Shown here: in pieces, positions 1-8,724 of the stretch
How the letters are laid out: each line of letters begins with the position of its first letter
Position numbering within the stretch: position 1 is the first letter of the stretch
Assembly (NCBI GenBank): GCA_002381765.1
Contig: DFXX01000004.1
Span: 1-18,892 of the forward strand
Reading direction: 5' to 3'
From: Bacteriovoracaceae bacterium UBA4097
GTDB taxonomy: Bacteria > Bdellovibrionota > Bacteriovoracia > Bacteriovoracales > Bacteriovoracaceae
Length of the DNA: 18,892 nt
The notes under the pieces: generated by a model
What the model was told of the DNA's origin: nothing
The model's input: only the letters and a program-made list of their open reading frames with translations
Databases searched by the model: none
Made by a program: the position numbers and the translations under genes

Positions 1-1382
1 TTTTAGCTGCTGGAAAAGGCACCAGAATGAAAACCGATACTCCTAAGGCCTTGGTTCCTGCTCTAGGTAAACCGCTCTTAGATTATGTGGTCGCTTCGGC
101 TCTGGTGTTTGCTGAAATGAGCTCGCTCACGGCTGAGGTAGGAGTAGTAATTGGTCATCGTAAAGAACTTCTTGAGAGCTGGTGGAATAAACACGAGAGG
201 AAAAATGATCTTAAACTCGCCTGGCAGCGGGAGCAGAATGGAACCGCCGATGCTCTTAAGTCATGCTTTAATGATCTCCCTCATTTTTGGAATTTCGATT
301 ATACACTCGTTGCCTGTGCCGATACACCGATGTTAACGGCTGAGGAGTTCATCAGATTATTCCAAGAATTTAAATCTCATCCAGAGCTAGTAGGAGTTGC
401 TGCTTCATTTGAAACTCATAATCCAACTGGCTATGGTCGAATCGTAAAGAGCGATCAGGGGTTTCATATCGTTGAAGAAAAAGATGCAAGCGTAAATGAG
501 AAGAAGATTACAGAAGTAAACTCTGGAGTTTATATTCTTAAAACTTCTCATGTGAAAGCTGTTCTGGGTTCGATTAAAAATGAAAATAAATCGGGAGAAT
601 TCTATCTTACGGATCTTTTTCAAGATGAATATTCAGTTAAAGCTATTAAATTTTCTTCTGAAGTGCCTTTCATGGGAATCAATACTTTGCACCAGCTCTC
701 TGAAGTTAATCAGCAGCTGCTCGCAAGAAAACTAAAACATCTTCAGGCAGAAGGCATTATGTTTCTGTCTCCCGGAACGGTCTTCCTAGATCAAGATGTG
801 GAGATTGAAAGTGGTTCAATCATCTATCCTGGAGTTACCATTTTGGGTAAGACACACATAGGGAAGGACTCTGTTATTGAGTCGGGTTGCTTTATTAAGA
901 ATACCACCATCGAAGCCAAATGCCAGATTCTTGCCAATAGTTATCTCGAAGAAGGCATCATTCGTTCGGAGGCAGTCATTGGCCCCATGGCCCGCATCCG
1001 TCCCGGCAGTGATATAGGAGCTAAGGCCAAGATCGGCAATTTTGTAGAAATCAAGAAATCTCAGTTGGCCCAAGGAGTTAAAGTATCTCATCTGAGTTAT
1101 GTGGGAGATGCCCAAATCGGAGAAAATACTAATATTGGCTGTGGTTTTATTACCTGTAACTATGATGGTGTGAATAAACATAAGACTAAAATAGGTAAGA
1201 ACTCCTTTATTGGCTCCGACTGCCAAATGGTGGCCCCCATTGAAATTGGGGACGAAGCTTTTATTGCAGCTGGCTCAACTATTACCAAAAACGTGCCTCA
1301 TGGTGGCTTTGGCATAGCTCGCTCACAGCAAGCAACCAAAGAAGGGATGGCCAAGAAATTTCTGAATCCAAAAAAACTATAG
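1..1382 (+). CDS. glmU: Bifunctional UDP-GlcNAc pyrophosphorylase / glucosamine-1-phosphate acetyltransferase GlmU (5' partial)
   Basis: GlmU acetylates glucosamine-1-phosphate and then uridylylates it to UDP-GlcNAc, the cytoplasmic precursor of peptidoglycan and LPS. The reading frame is open to the window edge. From base 3 it reads LAAGKGTRMK, the nucleotide-binding signature that sits about 10 residues from the N-terminus of this family, so the ATG at base 27 is internal and the true start lies just outside the window. The pyrophosphorylase half continues with TPKAL, NGTADAL, ADTPM, NSGVY and GEFYLTDLF. From about base 780 the protein turns into left-handed beta-helix hexapeptide repeats. 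The acetyltransferase active site is visible as IGNFVEIKK, KVSHLSYVGDAQIG (the His is the expected catalytic base) and TCNYDGVNKHKT. Length is normal for the family. It ends 83 bases before glmS, the enzyme two steps upstream in the same pathway. Only the few missing N-terminal residues are uncertain. Confidence 0.97.
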   Translation, partial: LAAGKGTRMKTDTPKALVPALGKPLLDYVVASALVFAEMSSLTAEVGVVIGHRKELLESWWNKHERKNDLKLAWQREQNGTADALKSCFNDLPHFWNFDYTLVACADTPMLTAEEFIRLFQEFKSHPELVGVAASFETHNPTGYGRIVKSDQGFHIVEEKDASVNEKKITEVNSGVYILKTSHVKAVLGSIKNENKSGEFYLTDLFQDEYSVKAIKFSSEVPFMGINTLHQLSEVNQQLLARKLKHLQAEGIMFLSPGTVFLDQDVEIESGSIIYPGVTILGKTHIGKDSVIESGCFIKNTTIEAKCQILANSYLEEGIIRSEAVIGPMARIRPGSDIGAKAKIGNFVEIKKSQLAQGVKVSHLSYVGDAQIGENTNIGCGFITCNYDGVNKHKTKIGKNSFIGSDCQMVAPIEIGDEAFIAAGSTITKNVPHGGFGIARSQQATKEGMAKKFLNPKKL

Positions 1383-1410
1383 GGAGCCCTGCGTAACACT
1401 AGTACTTTGC

Positions 1411-1465
1411 CCCCCGAAATGTTAAATTGTAGCTCTTAACTTTCACTCGTATTTCGGGAGTTTTT
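1411..1465 (+). promoter_or_regulatory. Nested hairpin in the glmU-glmS gap covering the glmS Shine-Dalgarno; possible attenuator/terminator
   Basis: An outer stem CCCGAAAT (1413-1420) pairs perfectly with ATTTCGGG (1451-1458). Directly inside it, GTTAA (1421-1425) pairs with TTAAC (1436-1440) around a 10-base loop, leaving bases 1441-1450 as a one-sided bulge. A further C1411-G1460 pair can close the base past one mismatch. The 3' strand contains GGGAG (1456-1460), the only Shine-Dalgarno for the glmS ATG at 1466, and it is followed at once by five T residues (1461-1465). The element could therefore hide the ribosome site, act as an intrinsic terminator or attenuator after glmU, or both. No convincing -35/-10 pair fits in the gap. 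The structure is seen in the sequence; its regulatory role is inferred. Confidence 0.55.
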
Positions 1466-3277
1466 ATGTGCGGTATCGTTGGATATTCAGGTCCTAGTAA
1501 TTCTATTGGGCCTATTTTAGAAGGTCTCTCACGGCTAGAATACCGCGGATATGATTCTGCCGGAATCTGCTTAAAGATAAATAACGAGCTGGAAATTCTA
1601 AAAAAAGAAGGCAAGTTAGATAATCTCAAAGAGCTAGTAGCTCAGAAGAAACCTTTTTCTAATACTGGAATTGGTCATACTCGTTGGGCAACCCATGGTG
1701 CAGTCACCACCGATAATGCTCATCCTCACGGAAATGAAATCTTTGCGGTCGTTCATAACGGAATCATCGAAAATGCCGGTTCACTTAAAAAAGATCTGAT
1801 TGCCGAAGGCTATACCTTTAAGTCACAGACTGATTCAGAAGTCTTCATGGTCCTTCTCACAAAATTTTTCAAAGAAAGTGGTGACACTCTTAAAGCTATT
1901 TCAAAAGCTTTTACGACCATCTCAGGTAACTCGGCTTTTGTTATCATGGAGAAAGCGAGCGAGAAGCTTTATTCGATTAAACGCTCAGCTCCTCTTGTGG
2001 TAGGAGAAAACGCAGAAACTCGTGAAGCCTTTGTTTCTTCAGATCCTTTTGCCTTAGTGGGATTTGCTCCCAATATTTATTTTCCGCAGGATGGAGTGAT
2101 TTGCGAGAGCACAGTAACTTTAACGGATGTTCAGATCAAGTTTTACGAATTGGATCTTTCTCCATCTAGTCGCTATAAAGCTCAAGGCAACCTGATGTCG
2201 GTAGATGCTACGACCAAAGGCCCATACGAGCATTATATGCTTAAAGAAATTCATGAACAACCAGCCTTGATTGATAAGCTTGCCGCATATTATATAAAAA
2301 ATGATGGAAGAAAAATTCTAGATGAACTTAAAGGATTTAAGACTCCTGAGTGGCATTTAACTGCCTGTGGAACAGCTTGGCATGCTGGCCTAGTTATTAA
2401 AAATTACTTAGAGCAAATAAATCGTCAAAGAGCTTCAGTGGAAATTGCTTCTGAGTTTCGTTATAAAAATCCGATCCTAAATGAAGGCGAAGTAGGTCTT
2501 TTCATTTCTCAATCAGGTGAGACCGCTGACACCCTTGCTTGTCAGGAGCTTTGTCAGGAAAAGAAGATCAAGAGTTACTCCATCGTTAACGTAGAGGGTT
2601 CAACACTTTTCCGAAATGCTGATAAGAACTTTTTGATTCATGCGGGTGTTGAAATTGGTGTAGCTTCGACTAAAGCTTTTACACTTCAGGCCTTAACTGG
2701 ATACCTCATGTCTCGTGCCATCGAAGGCTCATTGGATCGACCGGAGCTGTTCTCAGAAGTTCAGCTTCTTTCTAATCGCGTGGGAGAGCTTTGTGCTCAT
2801 GCTGATTCACTTATGGAAGTAGCTGAGAAGATTTATACCAAGAAAGGATTTATCTTCACTGGTCGAGGTAAGTACTTTCCTATCGCTCTTGAAGGAGCAC
2901 TTAAACTAAAAGAAATTGCCTATGTTCACGCCGAAGGTTATGCCGCTGGTGAACTTAAGCATGGTCCAATTGCTCTGATTGATGAGAATATCGTAAACAT
3001 TGCGATCGTGGGTCCAGAGCTTTTGGATAAAACAGTTTCTAACGTAGAAGAAGTTAAGGCGAGAAGAGGAATCATCGTAGTTGTGGGGCCAAAGGATTCT
3101 CCTGAAATTCAAGAATTGGCCGACTTCTATATTGGAGTAAATTTCGAAGGACTTCCAAATTTGAGTCCTCTTTATGTAAACGTGGTACTGCAATTCCTTG
3201 CTTACCATATTGCAAAATTAAAAGGCACGGATATCGATAAGCCTAGAAATCTTGCGAAATCTGTTACGGTGGAATAA
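1466..3277 (+). CDS. glmS: Glutamine--fructose-6-phosphate aminotransferase (isomerizing) GlmS
   Basis: GlmS makes glucosamine-6-phosphate from fructose-6-phosphate and glutamine, the first committed step toward UDP-GlcNAc. The protein is 603 residues, the usual size. It opens with MCGIVGYSG, where Cys2 becomes the N-terminal nucleophile of the class II glutaminase domain (about 1-235). Further glutaminase signatures are YRGYDSAGI, GHTRWATHG and the HNGIIEN segment. The isomerase half has two SIS domains, with ACGTAWHAG near residue 300, SQSGETADT near 348, and EGALKLKEI plus AEGYAAGELKHGP in the second. It ends with the invariant PRNLAKSVTVE tail, whose Lys598 matches the Schiff-base lysine. 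The GGGAG Shine-Dalgarno 5 bases before ATG supports the start. The stop TAA overlaps the next ATG by one base, which suggests translational coupling to the helicase gene. Confidence 0.98.
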   Translation: MCGIVGYSGPSNSIGPILEGLSRLEYRGYDSAGICLKINNELEILKKEGKLDNLKELVAQKKPFSNTGIGHTRWATHGAVTTDNAHPHGNEIFAVVHNGIIENAGSLKKDLIAEGYTFKSQTDSEVFMVLLTKFFKESGDTLKAISKAFTTISGNSAFVIMEKASEKLYSIKRSAPLVVGENAETREAFVSSDPFALVGFAPNIYFPQDGVICESTVTLTDVQIKFYELDLSPSSRYKAQGNLMSVDATTKGPYEHYMLKEIHEQPALIDKLAAYYIKNDGRKILDELKGFKTPEWHLTACGTAWHAGLVIKNYLEQINRQRASVEIASEFRYKNPILNEGEVGLFISQSGETADTLACQELCQEKKIKSYSIVNVEGSTLFRNADKNFLIHAGVEIGVASTKAFTLQALTGYLMSRAIEGSLDRPELFSEVQLLSNRVGELCAHADSLMEVAEKIYTKKGFIFTGRGKYFPIALEGALKLKEIAYVHAEGYAAGELKHGPIALIDENIVNIAIVGPELLDKTVSNVEEVKARRGIIVVVGPKDSPEIQELADFYIGVNFEGLPNLSPLYVNVVLQFLAYHIAKLKGTDIDKPRNLAKSVTVE

Positions 3278-5520
3278 TGATTTTAGATTTTCTCAATGAA
3301 TCACAGCGGGAAGCAGTTTTAAAGACTGACGGTCCAGTAATGATTCTTGCCGGGGCGGGTTCGGGTAAAACCAGAACCCTCGTTGCAAGAATTCAATATC
3401 TTCTGGAAGAAAAGAATATAAGCCCTTTTCAAATCCTTGCCGTGACCTTCTCCAATAAGGCTGCTCGCGAAATGCGGGAGAGGTTAGCCGCTAATACGCA
3501 GATCAATGTGGGCGCTTTGCAAGTTACGACCTTCCACGCTTTCTGTGCCAAGGTTCTTAGAATGGAATCTTCCTATCTGGGGCTGAGTCGTAATTTCACC
3601 ATCTATGATGATGGAGAATCTCAATCAATCATTAAAGCCTTACTGGCCAAGAGAGGGATTAATCAAAAAGAACTTTCTCCTTATACGGTAGCTGCTTTTA
3701 TCGATGGCCTTAAAAATTTGGGCTTCTATCTGGGTCTTCCCAAGAATGAAGATGTTGAAAAATTTGCTGAAGATAAAAGGCTCTTTGATATTTTCATGGA
3801 GTATGAAGCTGAACTCCACAGAAGTAATGCCGTTGACTTTGGTGGACTTATTACCGGAGTCCTTAATCTCTTCCGCAATTTTCCTGAAGTTTTAAGAAAA
3901 TACCAGGACAAATATAAGTACGTTCTGGTTGATGAGTATCAGGATACCAATAGGGCCCAGTTCAACCTGGTTGAGCAGTTAAGTCATCACCATAGAAATA
4001 TTTGTGTAGTGGGCGATGAAGATCAGTCCATTTACTCTTGGCGTGGTGCTGATATTAGAAACATTCTGGATTTTGAGGAAGTCTTTCCTGAATCTAATCT
4101 CGTGAAACTTGAACAAAACTATCGCTCTTCCAAAAGAATTATCGAAGCCGCTTCTGAAGTTATTTCCAGAAACCTTGCTCGTAAGGGTAAGAATATGTGG
4201 ACGGATAATGATGAGGGCGACGAGATCCGCATTATAGAATGCCGTGATGATAAAGCTGAAGCTGATTATGTGGGACAAAGTATCCGTAAACTTGCTCAGG
4301 CTGGGGTATCACTAAAAGACATTGCTGTTTTCTATCGAAATAATGCCCACTCTAGAACAATCGAGGATGCTCTTAGAAGAGAGAAATTTCCTTATCGAGT
4401 AGTGGCAGGGATAAAGTTCTACGATCGTAAAGAAGTTAAAGATATGATTTCTTATATGAGGGTCGTCGTTAATAAAAAAGACTCTCTTGCCCTAACTAGA
4501 ATTATCAATACTCCCGCAAGAGGAGTAGGGGCAACCTCCCTTCGAAAATTGGAAGATGAAGCAGTTAGGTTACAACTTTCCCTCTTCGAACTCATAGAGA
4601 AGATGGTCGAAGGGCCAAGTGAATTTAAGCATCTCTCTTTATCGGGTAAGGTTCAAAGCTCACTTTCTCAGCTAGTTCAGCTGATCCAGGAAGTGCAGGC
4701 CTTGGAAGCTCAAAAACAGCCTCCTTCAATTAGCTATGAAAAGCTTCTAAATGAATCCGGATACTACGAATTTTTGAAGGCTGACAAAAGTTATGAAGGT
4801 GCAGCTCGCTTAGAGAACTTAGAAGAGTTAATGAGTGCCATTAAGCAGTATGAAGAATCGGATATGGATCCCGCTTTAGTGAAGTTTCTAGAAAACATTA
4901 CTTTAGATACGACTTCCACTGAAGATGGTCCTCAAGATCAAGTCTCACTTATGACTGTTCATGGTTCAAAAGGTCTGGAATATCCTTATGTCTTTTTGAT
5001 TGGTGTTGAGGAAAATATCTTCCCGTCCTATAAAAGCCTCGAAGTCGGCCCGACCGCTATTGAAGAAGAACGCAGGCTTTTCTATGTGGCCATGACTCGA
5101 GCAATGAAACAATTAACAATTACTTTTGCTCAAGGAAGAATGTTGTGGGGAAGTCTAAAATTTAATGGACCCAGTCAATTTCTTCAGGAAATACCCTCTC
5201 AGTATTATACCTGGGAGTCGTATCAAACAAGTTCCAGAAAAGAGGGCTTCTCGAGTTCTCGCTATAGTTATGACGAGTTTGACCAGTCCCCCTCTCATAG
5301 TGAAGACGTGTATTACCAGGACAAAGTGTATCAACAGAAAAAACCTGCTGTGACTCTTGGGAACTATCCTTCGGGCAGTAAGATCATTCATGCCCTCTAT
5401 GGTGAAGGGCTGGTTCTGGCTTCAGAAGGAATGGGTCAGGATGAAAAAGTAACTATCCAATTTCGCGATGGGATCAAGAAAAAATTCATGGTTAAGTTTG
5501 CCCCTTTGCAAAAAGTTTAA
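3277..5520 (+). CDS. pcrA: ATP-dependent 3'-5' DNA helicase, UvrD/PcrA family
   Basis: A superfamily 1A helicase of 747 residues, expected to act in nucleotide-excision and mismatch repair and in clearing proteins or RNA polymerase from DNA. The motifs run in order: Q-motif LNESQREAV (6-14), Walker A GAGSGKT (26-32), Ia TFSNKAAREM, II VDEYQDT (Asp219-Glu220), III GDEDQSIYSWRGA (246-258), IV QNYRSS (280-285), V SLMTVHGSKGLEYP and VI EEERRLFYVAMTRA. The last 48 residues (700-747) contain GEG, FRDG and a KFAPLQKV ending, resembling the PcrA/UvrD C-terminal Tudor-like module that contacts RNA polymerase. Between them (about 642-699) lies a Ser/Tyr-rich, probably disordered linker. The ATG overlaps the glmS stop (TAATG), and gatC starts 9 bases after its stop. 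The choice between the names pcrA and uvrD is a convention; Rep is less likely given the C-terminal module. Confidence 0.93.
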   Translation: MILDFLNESQREAVLKTDGPVMILAGAGSGKTRTLVARIQYLLEEKNISPFQILAVTFSNKAAREMRERLAANTQINVGALQVTTFHAFCAKVLRMESSYLGLSRNFTIYDDGESQSIIKALLAKRGINQKELSPYTVAAFIDGLKNLGFYLGLPKNEDVEKFAEDKRLFDIFMEYEAELHRSNAVDFGGLITGVLNLFRNFPEVLRKYQDKYKYVLVDEYQDTNRAQFNLVEQLSHHHRNICVVGDEDQSIYSWRGADIRNILDFEEVFPESNLVKLEQNYRSSKRIIEAASEVISRNLARKGKNMWTDNDEGDEIRIIECRDDKAEADYVGQSIRKLAQAGVSLKDIAVFYRNNAHSRTIEDALRREKFPYRVVAGIKFYDRKEVKDMISYMRVVVNKKDSLALTRIINTPARGVGATSLRKLEDEAVRLQLSLFELIEKMVEGPSEFKHLSLSGKVQSSLSQLVQLIQEVQALEAQKQPPSISYEKLLNESGYYEFLKADKSYEGAARLENLEELMSAIKQYEESDMDPALVKFLENITLDTTSTEDGPQDQVSLMTVHGSKGLEYPYVFLIGVEENIFPSYKSLEVGPTAIEEERRLFYVAMTRAMKQLTITFAQGRMLWGSLKFNGPSQFLQEIPSQYYTWESYQTSSRKEGFSSSRYSYDEFDQSPSHSEDVYYQDKVYQQKKPAVTLGNYPSGSKIIHALYGEGLVLASEGMGQDEKVTIQFRDGIKKKFMVKFAPLQKV

Positions 5521-5529
5521 GGAGATAAG

Positions 5530-5847
5530 ATGAAAGAGTTATCAACCGATGTTGTAAAGCATGTCGCAGGTCTAGCGCGACTCGAGATACCTCAGGGCGA
5601 GGAAGCGACATTTGTGAATCATATGAATAAAGTATTAAGTTATGTGGAGCTTTTGAGTGAAGTAGACACTAAAGATGCAGAGCCATTCTTTTCTCCTGCG
5701 AAAGAGCATCTAGAATATTACACTGAAGAATTTGCGACTCATCAAGATAAGGTGAGACCATCCCTGGGCGCTGATGAAGTATTGAAGAATGCACCATCCA
5801 AGCAGCAGAACCAGTTTGCTGTTGAAGCCGTCATTGAAGAAAACTGA
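5530..5847 (+). CDS. gatC: Asp-tRNA(Asn)/Glu-tRNA(Gln) amidotransferase subunit C
   Basis: The small 105-residue GatC subunit wraps around and stabilises GatA-GatB in the glutamine-dependent tRNA amidotransferase. The sequence has the family N-terminus DVVKHVAGLARLEIP, followed by a helix with MNKVLSYVELLSEVDTKDAEP, a good match to the GatC pattern in which a Leu-Ala-Arg-Leu helix leads to an L..vDt..veP turn. A strong Shine-Dalgarno (AAGGAG) lies 5 bases before ATG. The stop TGA overlaps the GAGGA that serves as ribosome site for gatA, so C and A are probably translated in a coupled manner. The C-A-B order is the classic operon arrangement. Confidence 0.95.
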   Translation: MKELSTDVVKHVAGLARLEIPQGEEATFVNHMNKVLSYVELLSEVDTKDAEPFFSPAKEHLEYYTEEFATHQDKVRPSLGADEVLKNAPSKQQNQFAVEAVIEEN

Positions 5848-5854
5848 GGAATTT

Positions 5855-7282
5855 ATGAATATCTACGAATCTCACAATTTACTAAAAAGTAAGAAGATTT
5901 CTGCCACTGAACTTACCAAAGAAGCTTTAACCAAAGCCGAAACTTCTAAGACAAACGCAATTATTACTCTTACTTCAGATTTGGCCTTACGCCGTGCTAA
6001 GGAAGCTGACAAAGAAATATCCAGTAAGGGCCCCAAGGGGTGGCTGCATGGAGTACCATTTACTCTTAAAGACTTGTTCATTACTAAAAATATTAGAACA
6101 ACTGCTGGCTCCAAGATTCTTTTTAATTATATTCCACCTTATGAAGGGTATGTATCAAGAAGCTTAAGCGATGCCGGTGCTATTCTAATAGGAAAAGTTA
6201 GTTGTGATGAATTCGGAATGGGGTCTACCAATGAGAATACTCCATTTGGTGCGGTTAAAAATCCTCACGACGTGAATCATGTCGCTGGAGGATCGTCTGG
6301 TGGTTCGGCTGCCTCTGTGGCAGAAGGCTCTTCGGCCTTCAGTATGGGGACCGATACCGGAGGCTCAATTAGGTTACCGGCGAATTTCTGCGGTCTCGTT
6401 GGCTTCAAGCCAACATATGGCCGAGTTTCTCGTTATGGTCAGATTGCCTATGGCTCAAGTCTAGATCAGGCAGGTCCCGTTGCTCGCAATGTTTTAGATG
6501 TGGGATGTGTAATGGAAGCCATTACTCAGAAAGATCCCCTTGATGTGACAAATGTACCAAATAAGACCATGAAGATAGTTGGAGCTCTTGAGAAGGCCAA
6601 TGTTAAAGATCTAAAAGGCAAAGTCATTGCTTACTCAAGAGAGTTCATTGAAGCTTGTGACAATGATGTTAAATCATCTCTCTATGATGCTCTCAAGGTC
6701 TTTGAGAGCTCGGGTGCAATTCTCAAAGAGACTAGCTTTCCACATTTTAAATATTCAGTTGCCGCTTATTACTTAATCGCAACGTCTGAAGCTTCTACCA
6801 ATCTTGCTCGCTATGATGGCATTCACTTTGGTTTTAGAGATAAATCCATGAAAGGTAATCTTGAGCAAACTTATATCAGGTCAAGAACGGAGGGCTTCGG
6901 TGAAGAGGTTAGAAAGAGGATTATCTTAGGTACTTTCTCTTTATCTTCTGGCTATCAGGATCAGTATTTTGCCAAGGCCTGTAAGGTCCGTCGTAAGATC
7001 TATCAAGATTTTGAAAATGCTTTTTTAGAAGCTGACGCAATCTTTTCTCCCGTTTGTGCTTCTCTGGCCTTCAAGCAAGGGGAAGGCAAGCAGGATCCTC
7101 TTAAGATGTATATGAATGATCTCTATACTATTCCTGTAAATTTAGCTGGCCTACCGGGGCTCGCCCTTCCTTTTGGAAAGCATGGAAATCTTCCAACCGG
7201 TTTTCAATTAATCGGAAAAAGCTTTCAAGATGAAGAGTTACTTAAGTTAGGAAGGGCCTTTGAACTGGCTTCCAAGGCATAA
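5855..7282 (+). CDS. gatA: Asp-tRNA(Asn)/Glu-tRNA(Gln) amidotransferase subunit A (glutaminase)
   Basis: GatA releases ammonia from glutamine and channels it to GatB. The 475-residue protein is an amidase-signature enzyme with the Ser-cisSer-Lys triad in place: Lys72 in FTLKDLF, Ser147 in GGSSGGSAA and the nucleophile Ser171 in DTGGSIRLPA. These are followed by GLVGFKPTYGRVSRYG and, later, the SRTEGFGEEVRKRI and QDQYFAKA segments typical of GatA. A longer reading frame opens at 5789, but it overlaps gatC by 59 bases and adds residues not found in the family. The ATG at 5855 has GAGGA 4 bases upstream and gives the normal start MNIYESHNLLKSKKISATEL. The presence of GatCAB implies a non-discriminating GluRS and/or AspRS elsewhere in the genome. 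Confidence 0.96.
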   Translation: MNIYESHNLLKSKKISATELTKEALTKAETSKTNAIITLTSDLALRRAKEADKEISSKGPKGWLHGVPFTLKDLFITKNIRTTAGSKILFNYIPPYEGYVSRSLSDAGAILIGKVSCDEFGMGSTNENTPFGAVKNPHDVNHVAGGSSGGSAASVAEGSSAFSMGTDTGGSIRLPANFCGLVGFKPTYGRVSRYGQIAYGSSLDQAGPVARNVLDVGCVMEAITQKDPLDVTNVPNKTMKIVGALEKANVKDLKGKVIAYSREFIEACDNDVKSSLYDALKVFESSGAILKETSFPHFKYSVAAYYLIATSEASTNLARYDGIHFGFRDKSMKGNLEQTYIRSRTEGFGEEVRKRIILGTFSLSSGYQDQYFAKACKVRRKIYQDFENAFLEADAIFSPVCASLAFKQGEGKQDPLKMYMNDLYTIPVNLAGLPGLALPFGKHGNLPTGFQLIGKSFQDEELLKLGRAFELASKA

Positions 7283-7291
7283 GAGGTAAAT

Positions 7292-8722
7292 ATGAATTAT
7301 GATATTGTTATTGGACTAGAAGTTCATGCTCAACTTTCAACAAATACCAAAGCTTGGTGCCAGTGCGAAATCTCAACCAATGCTTATGAAAATACTAAGG
7401 TCTGTGAAGTCTGTAGTGCTCAGCCGGGAACACTTCCTGTTTATAATAAGCAAGCTGTGGAGTACGCTATTAAGCTTGCCCTCGCTACAAATTCAGAAGT
7501 TAATAAAATATCAGTTTTTGATCGCAAAAATTATTTCTATCCAGATTTGCCTAAAGGATATCAGATTACCCAGTTTGATAAGCCGGTAGGGGAGAAAGGA
7601 TTCTTGGAAATTCTGGATGATGAAGGGAATGTTAAGCGCATAGGTCTTCAGCGAATCCAAATGGAAGAAGATACCGGAAAATCTTCCCACCAGGGAGAGA
7701 AATCCCTGATCAATCTCAACCGAGCGGGGACTCCACTTCTTGAGATTGTAAGTGATCCCGATATGTGTACTCCAAAAGAGGCGAGCGCCTATCTCAAAAA
7801 ACTGCATTCTATTTTAGTTTATTTAGGAATTTGTCACGGAAATATGCAGGATGGTAACTTTCGCTGTGACGTCAACGTCTCACTTAAGCCAAAGGGTTCA
7901 AGTAAGTTAGGAACTCGTACTGAAGTGAAGAACGTCAACTCTTTCAGACATGTGGAAATGGCCATTGAGTATGAAGTTCAAAGACATAAGGAACTTCTGG
8001 ATTCTGGAAAGAGTATCCTTCAGCAAACTCTTTTATTTGAAATTGAGACTCGCAAAACGAAGGTCCTAAGAACCAAGTCAGACGCCGATGATTATCGTTA
8101 TTTCCCTGAACCTGATCTTCTTCCTTTAGTCATAACTCAAGAGCATATAGAAAAGGTGAGATCGACTCTACCGGAATTACCTGACGCTAAGATCAAGCGT
8201 TTTATGGATTCTTACGGTATTCCTCTTTATGATGCGAGTGTTCTTACCTCTGAAAAAGCACTGGCCAATTACTTCGAAGAGTCTCTTAAGGGGTATGAAG
8301 GCGAAGCTAAAAAGATGTCTAACTGGATTATGGTTGAACTTCTGCGCTATCTGAATGAAGCGGGAACATCCATTGACAGATCTCCTGTGAAGCCGTCTTC
8401 AATGGCTTCTTTGCTAAATGCTATTCAGTCAGGAAAAATTTCCGGGAAGATTGCTAAAGACGTATTCTTAAAGATGTTTGATACCGGCAAGGCTGCTGAA
8501 GCCATCATTAAAGAAATGGGGCTTGAGCAGATTTCAGATGAGAAAGCCCTCATTGAGATAGCTGAGAGAATCGTTACTGCTAATGCCGGTCAAGTAGAGA
8601 AATACAAAGGTGGAAACGAGAGAGTCTTTGGTTTTTTTGTGGGTCAGGTAATGAAGGAAACAAATGGTCAGGCCAATCCGGTTATGACTGCTGAAATCCT
8701 CAAAAAAATATTGGGCCAATAA
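7292..8722 (+). CDS. gatB: Asp-tRNA(Asn)/Glu-tRNA(Gln) amidotransferase subunit B (kinase/transamidase)
   Basis: GatB phosphorylates the carboxyl of the misacylated amino acid on tRNA and amidates it with ammonia from GatA. It has the usual length (476 residues). The N-terminus YDIVIGLEVHAQL is followed by a CxC...CxxC set (Cys23, Cys25, Cys38, Cys41) consistent with the structural zinc site, then QPGTLPVYN and DRKNYFYPDLPKGYQITQ. Active-site region motifs include LNRAGTPLLEIVSDPD, GNFRCDVNVS, GTRTEVKNVNS and RYFPEPDLLPL. The C-terminal third, from about residue 330, is the helical tRNA-binding tail (YqeY-like), ending in NPVMTAEILKKILG. AGAGG precedes ATG by 5 bases. It follows gatA by 9 bases. 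Confidence 0.97.
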   Translation: MNYDIVIGLEVHAQLSTNTKAWCQCEISTNAYENTKVCEVCSAQPGTLPVYNKQAVEYAIKLALATNSEVNKISVFDRKNYFYPDLPKGYQITQFDKPVGEKGFLEILDDEGNVKRIGLQRIQMEEDTGKSSHQGEKSLINLNRAGTPLLEIVSDPDMCTPKEASAYLKKLHSILVYLGICHGNMQDGNFRCDVNVSLKPKGSSKLGTRTEVKNVNSFRHVEMAIEYEVQRHKELLDSGKSILQQTLLFEIETRKTKVLRTKSDADDYRYFPEPDLLPLVITQEHIEKVRSTLPELPDAKIKRFMDSYGIPLYDASVLTSEKALANYFEESLKGYEGEAKKMSNWIMVELLRYLNEAGTSIDRSPVKPSSMASLLNAIQSGKISGKIAKDVFLKMFDTGKAAEAIIKEMGLEQISDEKALIEIAERIVTANAGQVEKYKGGNERVFGFFVGQVMKETNGQANPVMTAEILKKILGQ

Positions 8723-8724
8723 AG

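Noticed and set aside
816..1226. 136-codon open frame antisense to glmU
   Set aside because: It lies fully opposite a conserved GlmU acetyltransferase domain, with no family signature; a shadow frame.
1427..1455. Sigma-70 promoter TTGTAG-N17-TATTTC before glmS
   Set aside because: The -10 is poor and transcription would begin at or inside the start codon without the Shine-Dalgarno; a good ribosome site exists, so this is unlikely.
1383..1465. glmS ribozyme or riboswitch of the known class upstream of glmS
   Set aside because: The whole gap is 83 bases, too short for the known glmS ribozyme, and I see no resemblance to its core. Only a nested hairpin is present.
5789..5854. Upstream-extended start for gatA
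   Set aside because: It lies inside gatC in another frame and adds residues unlike the GatA family; ATG 5855 has a ribosome site and the normal N-terminus.
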